A stretch of 11,768 bases of DNA, taken from the NCBI GenBank assembly GCA_036823295.1, contig DAISGD010000081.1:1-11768 (forward strand), given 5' to 3'. Below, one piece after another: positions 1 to 5,572 of this stretch. The translations under genes and the position numbers were made by a program. How positions within the stretch are numbered: the stretch's first letter is position 1; each line of letters starts with the position of its first letter. Under the pieces are notes generated by a model, which saw nothing but the letters and a program-made list of their open reading frames with translations, was not told where the DNA came from and searched no databases. The DNA comes from UBA4742 sp002403895. Lineage in GTDB: Bacteria; Actinomycetota; Acidimicrobiia; Acidimicrobiales; Acidimicrobilacustridaceae.

Positions 1-202
1 CGGTATAGCCCCAGTCGTGGTCGACAGTCGGCTCCGACGCGTCGATGATGTCGCGCGGCAGTGTGCGCACGTCGGGGTGATCGGGGCCTGCCTCGACGAG
101 CATCACCGTACGACCGGCGTCTTCGCTGAGTCGGGCGGCGAGAACACAACCGGCGGAACCTCCACCGACGACGACGACGTCAGATCCCATTCGACCGACC
201 AT
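1..202 (-). CDS. GMC-family oxidoreductase, N-terminal part only
   Basis: This is the first 67 or so codons of a flavin-dependent oxidoreductase; the rest lies beyond the left edge. Right after the start comes DVVVVGGGSAGCVLAARL, the Rossmann dinucleotide-binding (GxGxxG-type) motif with the SAGCVLA continuation typical of GMC (glucose-methanol-choline) oxidoreductases. Then come VMLVEAGPD, the acidic end of beta-2 that binds the ADP ribose, and a DHDWGYT stretch, also usual for GMC enzymes. Family members bind FAD in the cytoplasm and oxidise alcohols; the substrate here cannot be told. Two in-frame ATG starts are possible, at 202 and 190. The latter puts the Rossmann strand directly at the N-terminus, as is common. 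The start lies only about 15 bp from the start of the divergent HTH gene, so the two would have to share a very compact promoter. Confidence 0.88.
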   Translation of the reverse strand, partial: MVGRMGSDVVVVGGGSAGCVLAARLSEDAGRTVMLVEAGPDHPDVRTLPRDIIDASEPTVDHDWGYT

Positions 203-216
203 AACCACGATTCGAC

Positions 217-564
217 ATGGACACCGACGCCCCGGTCGACGACGTCGAATCTCTGGTCGGTACGACCGAACGGTATTTGCGTCGTGCTCCAGACCCTCGC
301 CAACTCTCCGCAGCGGGCCAGCGGCGACCGAAACGGGCCGTCGGTCCCGCCGGGCTCACGCCTCGAAAGCTCGAAGTCCTGACGCTGATCGCGCGGGGGG
401 CTTCCAATCGGCAAGTCGCCCAGACGCTCGGCATCACCCCCAACACCGCGGGCACCCACATCGAGCGGATCTATATCAAGATCGGCGCCTCGACACGATC
501 GACGGCCACGCTGTTCGCCATGCAGAATGGCCTGCTCGATTCGCTCGAACCTCTCGATTTGTAG
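217..564 (+). CDS. small LuxR-type HTH protein, probably the truncated tail of a larger regulator
   Basis: The 115-residue product carries a complete LuxR/GerE DNA-binding domain at about residues 45-108: GLTPRKLEVLTLIARGASN, the recognition-helix region around NTAGTHIERIYIKIGAST, and a final LFAMQNGLL. The exact ending and the preceding RRPKRAVGPAGLTPR linker resemble the C-terminus of actinobacterial HD-domain/LuxR regulators, which are several hundred residues long. Here no HD or other sensor domain precedes the HTH, and the frame has a stop at about position 46, so the sensor part is absent rather than hidden. No strong ribosome binding site precedes the ATG. It may be a free-standing HTH regulator or a decayed gene end; the first 35 residues have no recognisable domain. 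It points the same way as the DsrE and SRPBCC genes downstream. Confidence 0.7.
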   Translation: MDTDAPVDDVESLVGTTERYLRRAPDPRQLSAAGQRRPKRAVGPAGLTPRKLEVLTLIARGASNRQVAQTLGITPNTAGTHIERIYIKIGASTRSTATLFAMQNGLLDSLEPLDL

Positions 565-593
565 GGCGAACGCCGGACGACCCGCATCGGCGG

Positions 594-688
594 TGTCTGT
601 ATGCTCCTTGGGTGCTTCCAAAGCGCCCACGCCGAGCCTGCCGGATGCGAATCGCCTTCGCACGCCGGTGACGCTCGACGTACAGACA
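594..688. repeat. 8-bp inverted repeat pair in the DsrE upstream region
   Basis: TGTCTGTA at 594-601 is mirrored perfectly by TACAGACA at 681-688, in the 148-bp gap between the HTH gene and the DsrE gene. The arms are 79 bp apart, so this is not a tight operator. A looped regulator site is possible, but an 8-bp pair can arise by chance in a gap of this size. Confidence 0.25.
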
Positions 689-712
689 AGCCTGCACCAG
701 AGAGGATGAACC

Positions 713-1078
713 ATGGCGAACAAAGCCGTCATCTCCCTGACCACCGGTCTCGAGGACCCCGAGAAGGTCACCGTCGCGTACCTGGTCGCCGTCGGCGCCG
801 CCGAGTCCGGCCGCCAGACCCTCATGTTCCTTACCAAAGAAGCCGTCCGCCTCGGCATCGGCGGCACTGCGGTCGGGGTCGCCTGCGACGGATGCCCGCC
901 ACTCGCCGACCTGGTCAAGCGGTACGAGGCCGCCGGCGGCCAGTACTACGTCTGCCCAATCTGCTTCGACGCCAAGCGACTCGACAAGACCAACCTGATC
1001 GCCGGCGCCGAGCTCCAGGGCACCGTTCCCATGTGGCAGTGGATCGGTGACGACGGCGCGACCACCTTCAGCTACTGA
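713..1078 (+). CDS. DsrE-family protein
   Basis: A 121-residue single-domain DsrE/DsrF-like protein. It starts with a beta strand (KAVISLTTGLEDPEKVTVAYLVA) and then FLTKEAVRLGI, as in peroxiredoxin-like DsrE proteins. Four cysteines occur in two pairs, C58/C61 (ACDGCPP) and C81/C84 (VCPICFDAKRL). The second pair is where DsrE-type sulfur-handling proteins often keep their active cysteine. LIAGAELQGTVPMWQWIGD near the end matches the usual C-terminal helix region. Family members carry persulfide sulfur or act in redox chemistry in the cytoplasm; the role here is not shown. A purine-rich GAGAGGATG lies just upstream of the ATG. The stop is 19 bp before the SRPBCC start, so the two are probably co-transcribed. 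Confidence 0.85.
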   Translation: MANKAVISLTTGLEDPEKVTVAYLVAVGAAESGRQTLMFLTKEAVRLGIGGTAVGVACDGCPPLADLVKRYEAAGGQYYVCPICFDAKRLDKTNLIAGAELQGTVPMWQWIGDDGATTFSY

Positions 1079-1097
1079 ACCGGAACGGAGCAACCTC

Positions 1098-1565
1098 ATG
1101 AGCGGCCACGCCACCGTCTCCGGCATCCTCGACGCATCGGCCGACGATGTGTTCAGCACCCTCACCGAAATCTCCCGACTCCCCGACTGGAACACCGCGA
1201 TCGCCGAGGTGATCGAACAGCCCGACCACCTCGAGGTCGGCGCCCAGTGGATCGTCCAGATGCACGTGCTCGCCCAGAGCTGGCCCAGCCGCTCCTCGGT
1301 CGAAGAATTCGACCCGACACGTCGACGGTTCGCCTACCGATCCGTCACCGACGATGGCAACCCCTCCTACGCCCTGTGGACCTGGGAGGTGGCTGACCAC
1401 CCTGACGGTGCGCTCGTCACCGTTGCCTTCGAGCTTCATCCGCGCACGTTCTGGCGGCGCGTTCTGCTGGCCAGGATCCGTGCCCGGCAACTCGCCCGCA
1501 CCGAGCTTCCGCATTCGCTCACCGCCCTCGAGGCAGCGGCGAAACGCTCAGCACGGCCGCGCTGA
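1098..1565 (+). CDS. SRPBCC-family (START-like) protein
   Basis: A 155-residue helix-grip protein of the polyketide cyclase/SRPBCC type. GHATVSGILDASADDVFSTL followed by LPDWNTAIAEV is the standard opening. FEFDP-like (VEEFDPTRRRFAYRS) and ALVTVAFELHP strands follow, and a long C-terminal helix (LPHSLTALEAAAKR) closes the hydrophobic cavity. Such proteins bind lipids or small hydrophobic ligands, and some are cyclases; no substrate can be inferred. The ATG at 1098 is chosen over an in-frame upstream start at 1047 because GGAACGGAG sits about 8 bp before it and because the upstream start would overlap the DsrE gene. It likely forms an operon with the DsrE gene. Its 3' end is 36 bp from the IS6-type element. 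Confidence 0.87.
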   Translation: MSGHATVSGILDASADDVFSTLTEISRLPDWNTAIAEVIEQPDHLEVGAQWIVQMHVLAQSWPSRSSVEEFDPTRRRFAYRSVTDDGNPSYALWTWEVADHPDGALVTVAFELHPRTFWRRVLLARIRARQLARTELPHSLTALEAAAKRSARPR

Positions 1566-1601
1566 TGCGGCCGGCGCACCTTTGGCTTGGGTGGCCAGGA
1601 T

Positions 1602-1629
1602 GGCACTGTTGCGTTGCTTGATCGGGTGG
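1602..1629. repeat. left terminal inverted repeat of the IS6-type element
   Basis: Begins GGCACTGTTGCGTTG. It pairs with 2157-2184 with 15 perfect positions, then two mismatches, then TGATCG again, then further matches up to GTGG. Confidence 0.85.
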
Positions 1630-1676
1630 CGCGGCGTGCGTCGGGGTTGGCGATGGAGCGGTTCAGATGGCTTCGG

Positions 1677-2137
1677 CACATGGTCCAGGGCCGGGGACAG
1701 GTCGGTCACCACCTCGTCCGGCTCGCCATGTGCGGCGAGAGCAGTAGTGAAGAACCGGCGTGCTGCTGCGATGTCGCGTCGCGCTGAGACGTACACGTCT
1801 ACGACCTGGCCGTGCTGGTCCACAGCCCGGTAGACGTACCGCCAGCGGCCGGCGACCTTCACGTAGGTCTCGTCGACAAGCACCGACCGCCCACCGCGTG
1901 CCGACACGGCTGGGCCGCGTCAATCAACAGCGGCGTGAAGCGCTGCACCCACCGGAACAGGGAGACGTGGTCGACCTCGATGCCGCGTTCCGCGAGGAGC
2001 TCCTCGAGATCGCGGTACGACAGCCCGAATCGCGGATACCAGCGCACCGCCAAGAGAATCACTTCGAGCGGAAACCGGAAGCCAGCGAACGCCGACAGCT
2101 CCGGAATGGACGGCGTGACGTGACGACGAGGTTTCAT
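1677..2137 (-). pseudogene. IS6-family transposase, frameshifted and lacking the last part of the DDE domain
   Basis: Reading starts at ATG 2137. The N-terminal part is intact: FRFPLEVILLAVRWYPRFGL, then LSYRDLEELLAERGIEVDH and a helix-turn-helix (VSLFRWVQRFTPLL), ending PCRHAVGGR. At about 1878-1882 one base is lost. The sequence then continues in the next frame as VLVDETYVKVAGRWRYVYRA, which holds the first catalytic Asp (D12 of that frame), and later as DEVVTD with the second Asp (coding position about 1701-1703). After roughly 1677 the similarity ends. The third catalytic residue (Glu) and the usual EQYANNR-like segment are missing, consistent with a deletion next to the left end. The product would be inactive. 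Confidence 0.85.
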
Positions 2138-2156
2138 CTCGACACCGTCGGCGCCA

Positions 2157-2184
2157 CCACGCGATCAGTCAACGCAACAGTGCC
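2157..2184. repeat. right terminal inverted repeat of the IS6-type element
   Basis: CAACGCAACAGTGCC ends at 2184. Read on the minus strand it contributes the final codons and the TGA stop (2165-2167) of the nitrile hydratase accessory gene. Confidence 0.85.
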
Positions 2185-2464
2185 GGTGGAGTTCGTCGAC
2201 CGTGGCGATGTTCTCGTCGACGACCAGCGCTTCGAGTGCGCAGATCCACGAGTCGTAGTAGGCGCGGTCTGGGTCGGCGGCTATGGCTCGGATCAGTTCT
2301 TGGCGGAACCGGTCCCAGTCGATGCCGAGCGCTTTGGTGACGCCGATGGCGAGTCCGAGTGCACGACCCTGCCATGGGGCTTCGAAGACGAGTTCGCCGT
2401 TGAGGCGCGGGAGGGCGAGGTCGCCGTTCATCTCCCGGACCTCGCCGGCGACGAGGTCGCTCAC
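2165..2464 (-). CDS. nitrile hydratase accessory protein (activator), C-terminus replaced by IS end
   Basis: A 99-residue protein resembling the N-terminal half of nitrile hydratase beta, as the accessory proteins (P14K/NhlE type) do: LNGELVFEAPWQGRALGLAI, then a YYDSWICALEALVVDE segment. Such proteins help deliver cobalt and support oxidation of the active-site cysteines during maturation of the alpha subunit. Its ATG overlaps the alpha stop (ATGA), so it is translationally coupled and third in the operon. From R94 onward the codons (HCCVD, stop) come from the IS6-type terminal repeat. The natural tail, which in relatives runs a few to about 25 residues further, is lost. The structured core looks complete, so function may survive. 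Confidence 0.82.
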   Translation of the reverse strand: MSDLVAGEVREMNGDLALPRLNGELVFEAPWQGRALGLAIGVTKALGIDWDRFRQELIRAIAADPDRAYYDSWICALEALVVDENIATVDELHRHCCVD

Positions 2465-3054
2465 AGGCGTTGCACCCCGATCATCGAATCACGGGTCACC
2501 CGCTCGGCGAGTTCTTGTTCTGACAGGTCCTCGGTGCCTACGGGGCGCTCGGGTAGGACGAAGTATCGGACCTCGGCGCTGGAGTCCCACACGCGTATCT
2601 CGACGTCGTCAGGCACGGGGCAGCCCATCTCGTCGAGCAGGACGCGCGGCTCGCGAACCATCCTCGAACGGTAGGGCGGGCTCTTGTACCAGGTCGGCGG
2701 CAGACCGAGGACCGGCCACGGATAGCAGGAGCAGAGCGTGCAGACAACGACGTTGTGCACGGATGCCGAGTTCTCGACCACCACGAGGTGGTCGCCTTCG
2801 GGGCCGCCGAAGCCGAGTTCGGCGACGGCGGCAGTGCCGCCGACGAGGAGGCGCTGGCGATAGGCCGGGTCCGTCCACGCTCGGGCGACGACCTTGGCTC
2901 CGTTCATGGGCCCGATGTCCTCGGCGTACGCGCTCACGACCGCATCGACGAACGAAGGGTCAACCAATCCCTTCTCCTCGAGCAGTTCCTCGAGGGCTCG
3001 GGCCCGGCGTTCGACATCGCTCAGCGGCGCGGGATGGTGATGATCGTCGCTCAT
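2461..3054 (-). CDS. nthA: nitrile hydratase alpha subunit, cobalt type
   Basis: A 197-residue alpha subunit of nitrile hydratase, which hydrates nitriles to amides. The metal site is seen at residues 104-110, VCTLCSC, followed by YPWPVLGLPPTWYKSPPYRS. The three cysteines C105, C108 and C110 with the backbone of S109 bind the metal, and C108 and C110 are post-translationally oxidised in known enzymes. Thr at position 106 (CTLCSC) is the cobalt signature; iron enzymes have CSLCSC. The N-terminal helix (ARALEELLEEKGLVDPSFVD) and the GAKVVARAWTDPAYRQRLL segment are standard. Start: an in-frame extension to 3261 exists, but ATG 3054 overlaps the beta stop as ATGA and gives the usual N-terminus. 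Gene order beta-alpha-accessory matches cobalt-type clusters. Confidence 0.96.
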   Translation of the reverse strand: MSDDHHHPAPLSDVERRARALEELLEEKGLVDPSFVDAVVSAYAEDIGPMNGAKVVARAWTDPAYRQRLLVGGTAAVAELGFGGPEGDHLVVVENSASVHNVVVCTLCSCYPWPVLGLPPTWYKSPPYRSRMVREPRVLLDEMGCPVPDDVEIRVWDSSAEVRYFVLPERPVGTEDLSEQELAERVTRDSMIGVQRL

Positions 3055-3683
3055 GACGCCTCCAGGTAGCGGTCGTAGAGGTCGACGTGGATCACGGCGG
3101 CGCCGGCGCTGTAGTCGCCCCACAGCTCGTCGTGGGTGAATCGAACGCAATAGACGGGCTCGACGACACGTATCCCGGCGTGGGCCTCGAGTTCGGGAAC
3201 CGGGTTGTCGGTGTCGACCCGCACGACCTCGCCCACCCGGTTGCGCACGTATCCCGGGCACCGGGTGTGGCCGAGCGGGTGCACGTTCCGGACCCGGACG
3301 CGGTCGCCCACCCCGAACCGAGGCGCCGCCGCCGGCTCGACCGCGAGATCCGCCGGCACCGGATGGGCAGCCACCGGACCCGAGAGTGGGAATCCTCCAG
3401 CCCGGGCGCGAAGTTGGTCACGATCGACCAGACCGCCTTCCACGGCGAGGGACGCAAGGGCGGTGAGCCAGTGCTCGAAGTACGACGACGACAGATAGTG
3501 GGTCGGGTCCATCCGCTCGATGGCATGTCGAAACGTCGGAGTATTGAAGCCACCGGCACTGAGCACGGCACCGGCCAACCCGAACACCCGACCCTCCCAC
3601 GCCGCGTGGAACACCGGCTCGGCAAACTCGACCTCGACAGGACCGAAGCCCGCTGCGCCCCCGAGATCGTGCACGCCATCCAT
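3051..3683 (-). CDS. nthB: nitrile hydratase beta subunit
   Basis: A 210-residue beta subunit, first gene of the operon. It opens with MDGVHDLGGAAGFGPVEVE, close to the classic MDGIHDLGG start, which fixes ATG 3683 over an in-frame start 69 bp upstream. WEGRVFGLAGAV and THYLSSSYFEHWLTALASL form the helical half shared with the accessory protein. The C-terminal SH3-like barrel is seen as FGVGDRVRVRNVHPLGHTRC, then GYVRNRVGEVVRVDTD and VYCVRFTHDELWG, ending VDLYDRYLEAS. It pairs with alpha in the cytoplasm to form the active site cavity. The Shine-Dalgarno is weak (GGGCGG directly before the start). No amidase gene lies beside the operon in this window, so the fate of the amide product is not visible. 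Confidence 0.95.
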   Translation of the reverse strand: MDGVHDLGGAAGFGPVEVEFAEPVFHAAWEGRVFGLAGAVLSAGGFNTPTFRHAIERMDPTHYLSSSYFEHWLTALASLAVEGGLVDRDQLRARAGGFPLSGPVAAHPVPADLAVEPAAAPRFGVGDRVRVRNVHPLGHTRCPGYVRNRVGEVVRVDTDNPVPELEAHAGIRVVEPVYCVRFTHDELWGDYSAGAAVIHVDLYDRYLEAS

Positions 3684-3725
3684 CCGCCCATTCCACCACG
3701 TGGCCATCCGGCTTGCCCCGCTTGT

Positions 3726-3751
3726 CGAGCAACTCTGCGCAGTTATGCACA
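3726..3751. promoter_or_regulatory. 26-bp dyad-bearing element, copy 1 (upstream of nitrile hydratase)
   Basis: Matches positions 5500-5525 at 25 of 26 bases. The core is GCA-N3-CTGCGCAG-N3-TGC, a 20-bp partial palindrome, ending in TGCACA. It lies 42 bp upstream of the beta start in the 203-bp non-coding stretch between the LuxR stop and the operon. Position and symmetry suggest a regulator binding site; the regulator is unknown. Confidence 0.55.
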
Positions 3752-3886
3752 ACGAGCCCTCGCAGCCGACACGGTGTCACATGCCGGGACGACGTCAGGT
3801 GCGGGGCCCCGGATTGCTGCTTTGCGATCTGCTACGAGACGGTGTGACTGGATGGGCCTGGTTTCGAACCGGTGATGGTCGCCCGG

Positions 3887-4963
3887 TTAGTGCGGGCGGC
3901 CGGAGAGGGCGGCAACGAGTTCTCTTCGGCTCCCGATGCCGAGCTTGTCGAACACGGCGTGGAGGTGTTCCTGGAGCGTGTTCGACGAGATCTGGAGTTC
4001 GTCCACGATGGAGCGGGTCGACCGGCCTTGGAGGACCAGCGCTGCTACTCGGGTCTGTGCTGGGGTGAGTCCGTGTGCGGCGAGTATCAGGGAGCTCACC
4101 TGTGGGGTGCCGGCGGCATCGAGGACCACGGCGATCTGGTTTCCGGCCGTGCCGGTGAGCGTTGATGCGTGCACGGTGATCCAACCCCCCTGGCCCCGTC
4201 GGAGCCGGGTCGGGGGTGGCGCTGCCGTCTGGCCGTCGCCGGCCGCTTGGGCCGCTGCGGCCAGAACGGGCATCGGCAGATCGAAGTGTGTCGGCCAGTT
4301 GGTGTCCTCGATGTCGGCGAGCCATCTCCGGGCCTGCGGGTTGATGGAGACGATGGACAGGTCGGCGCCGAGAATGATGATCCCGGGACCATCGACCGAC
4401 AATGGTTCAGGGGTGGCGGAGAACAGGGCGATGCTCGTACGGAGGCCCTGGGCCACATAGGGAGCCAGGCGATTGAGCGCGTCGAGCTCTGCGTCGTCGA
4501 AGCCCCGAGATGACTTCGTGCGGTGGAGGCAGAGCACGCCCCAGCACCAACCGCCGGAGACCAGAGCCATCCGCACCTCGTCACCCAAGCCGAGCGGGGA
4601 CAGCACCTCACGGTAGCGGGCGCTGGCCTTGCGATCTCCCTGCGTGGCATGGTCGAGAGAGCCGATCGTGTCATTCGAGCCGGCGAGGCGGGCGAACTTG
4701 TTGACGTCGTCACGGCCGAACTCGTTGTCGAGGAACAGCGGGGTTGACTGCGCTAGGGGTTCTTCAGCGAACGCCGACGTGAAGAGGAGCGTCACGGGAT
4801 CGACGCTGGCGAAGAACGCAGCGTCGACCGCCAGGAGAGACCTCAGTCGCCGGAGGCACTCGCTACGGAACTCCGGCAGATCGAGAGCTTCGTTGGCGAG
4901 GCGTTCGATTCCGGTCGCGGCGCTGCGGGCCCGACCCGATGCGTTCGCTCCCGAAACGGTCAC
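3887..4963 (-). CDS. LuxR-family transcriptional regulator with GAF-like and PAS-like sensor region
   Basis: A 358-residue regulator. Residues about 20-180 look like a GAF domain (RLRSLLAVDAAFFASVDPVT, later RMALVSGGWCWGVLCLHRTK and FDDAELDALNRLAPYVAQGL). Residues about 190-285 look like a PAS-like segment (GIIILGADLSIVSINPQARR). Residues 298-355 are a LuxR/GerE HTH (HGLTPAQTRVAALVLQGRST, then ISSNTLQEHLHAVFDKLGI). The start is GTG 4963; an in-frame stop lies four codons upstream and no ATG follows near the N-terminus. It sits 32 bp downstream of the SnoaL-like gene on the same strand, so the two are probably one transcript and the regulator may control its own unit. The nitrile hydratase operon follows on the same strand after 203 bp. 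The ligand is unknown. Confidence 0.9.
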   Translation of the reverse strand: MTVSGANASGRARSAATGIERLANEALDLPEFRSECLRRLRSLLAVDAAFFASVDPVTLLFTSAFAEEPLAQSTPLFLDNEFGRDDVNKFARLAGSNDTIGSLDHATQGDRKASARYREVLSPLGLGDEVRMALVSGGWCWGVLCLHRTKSSRGFDDAELDALNRLAPYVAQGLRTSIALFSATPEPLSVDGPGIIILGADLSIVSINPQARRWLADIEDTNWPTHFDLPMPVLAAAAQAAGDGQTAAPPPTRLRRGQGGWITVHASTLTGTAGNQIAVVLDAAGTPQVSSLILAAHGLTPAQTRVAALVLQGRSTRSIVDELQISSNTLQEHLHAVFDKLGIGSRRELVAALSGRPH

Positions 4964-4995
4964 TGATCCACGTTAGGCCGTCGGCACGGCTCGGC

Positions 4996-5421
4996 TCATG
5001 GTTGATCAACCAGGCCGAGCTGACGAAGAAGGCCGAGGTCATCGAGTCGACCCCAGCGCTCCACGATTCGGCCGTCGCTGATCCGGAAGATGTTGATTCC
5101 GGGGAGGTTGACGGTCCGACCTGCCGCCGCCACTCCCATGATGTCGGCCCCGGTGTGAGTACCCGAGGCTGTGAAGAGTTCGACGACGATGTCTCCCTCG
5201 GCAACGAGGAGGTGCAGGTCGCTGTGCCAGTCCGGGAACCCAGAGCGAAACATCGCTCCCGCGCTGCGCATGCCTTCTCGATCCGCGGTGGCGCCGAACG
5301 GCGGATCGTTGTTCACGAAATCCTCGGCGAGGTAGTCGTCGACCGCGTCGAGATCGCCCTTCGTGAAAAGGGCTCCGATGAAGTCAGTGACAATGATCTT
5401 GTTCTCTTCGGTAGTGGTCAT
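4996..5421 (-). CDS. SnoaL-like / ester cyclase family protein
   Basis: A 141-residue alpha+beta barrel protein of the SnoaL family, often named 'ester cyclase'. Diagnostic segments are FTKGDLDAVDDYLAEDFVNN, the FPDWHSDLHLLVAEGDIVV core, TASGTHTGADIMGVAAAGR, and INIFRISDGRIVERWGRLDD with LGLLRQLGL at the end. Family members include polyketide cyclases and many enzymes of unknown substrate; none can be assigned here. ATG 5421 is the family-typical start. No Shine-Dalgarno precedes it, but a GATACT -10-like box ends 6 bp before the ATG, which fits a leaderless transcript. It is first in a unit with the LuxR regulator. Confidence 0.9.
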   Translation of the reverse strand: MTTTEENKIIVTDFIGALFTKGDLDAVDDYLAEDFVNNDPPFGATADREGMRSAGAMFRSGFPDWHSDLHLLVAEGDIVVELFTASGTHTGADIMGVAAAGRTVNLPGINIFRISDGRIVERWGRLDDLGLLRQLGLVDQP

Positions 5422-5427
5422 GAACCA

Positions 5428-5473
5428 AGTATCCGAGCGCCAAGCGATCGCGGCTACCCCAACTACTTGGGGT
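5428..5473 (-). promoter_or_regulatory. putative leaderless promoter with LuxR-type operator for the SnoaL-LuxR unit
   Basis: A perfect inverted repeat ACCCCAA-N4-TTGGGGT occupies 5456-5473. On the minus strand GATACT (5433-5428) resembles a -10 box and places the transcription start on the A of ATG 5421. The dyad centre is then about -43.5, the position where LuxR-type activators bind next to RNA polymerase. No good -35 hexamer is visible, which fits an activator-dependent promoter. The adjacent LuxR protein is the obvious candidate to bind here; that is inference. Confidence 0.5.
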
Positions 5474-5499
5474 GGCGGCATACCCCTCAACCCGAGGCA

Positions 5500-5525
5500 C
5501 GAGCAACTCTGCGCAGTTGTGCACA
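5500..5525. promoter_or_regulatory. 26-bp dyad-bearing element, copy 2 (upstream of SnoaL-LuxR)
   Basis: Second copy of the element at 3726-3751, differing at one base (position 5519, G for A). It is in the same orientation relative to its downstream minus-strand gene and lies 78 bp upstream of the SnoaL start, beyond the 7-4-7 dyad. Confidence 0.55.
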
Positions 5526-5572
5526 GCCGAACCTCGTCTTCGAGGCGAGCACCTGCCGGGAGTTGCCCGCCT

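Larger units (their letters stand above)
1602..2184 (-). mobile_element. IS6-family insertion element, internally deleted (583 bp)
   Basis: The ends are inverted copies of GGCACTGTTGCGTTG (perfect over 15 bp, imperfect out to about 28 bp). GGCACTGTTGC is the typical terminus of IS6/IS26-type elements. Between them lies a minus-strand transposase remnant. The element is 583 bp, against roughly 700-900 bp for complete members, so it is a deletion derivative. The 8 bases outside each end (1594-1601 GCCAGGAT; 2185-2192 GGTGGAGT) do not match, so there is no target duplication. Either the insertion was followed by an adjacent deletion, or the ends come from different events. It cannot make its own active transposase, but the ends could still be mobilised in trans. 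Confidence 0.85.

Noticed and set aside
1760..2674. 304-codon plus-strand frame
   Set aside because: It runs antisense to the IS6 transposase, accessory and alpha genes, with arginine-rich shadow composition.
3696..3703. CCACGTGG palindrome 13 bp upstream of the nitrile hydratase beta start
   Set aside because: An isolated 8-bp palindrome between promoter region and start; no second copy and no known binding factor for it here.
3855..3897. Hairpins GGTTTCGAACC and GCCCG-N7-CGGGC near the LuxR stop, suggesting a tRNA T-arm or a terminator
   Set aside because: No acceptor, D or anticodon stems can be formed around it, and as a terminator the stems are only 4-5 bp without a T tract.
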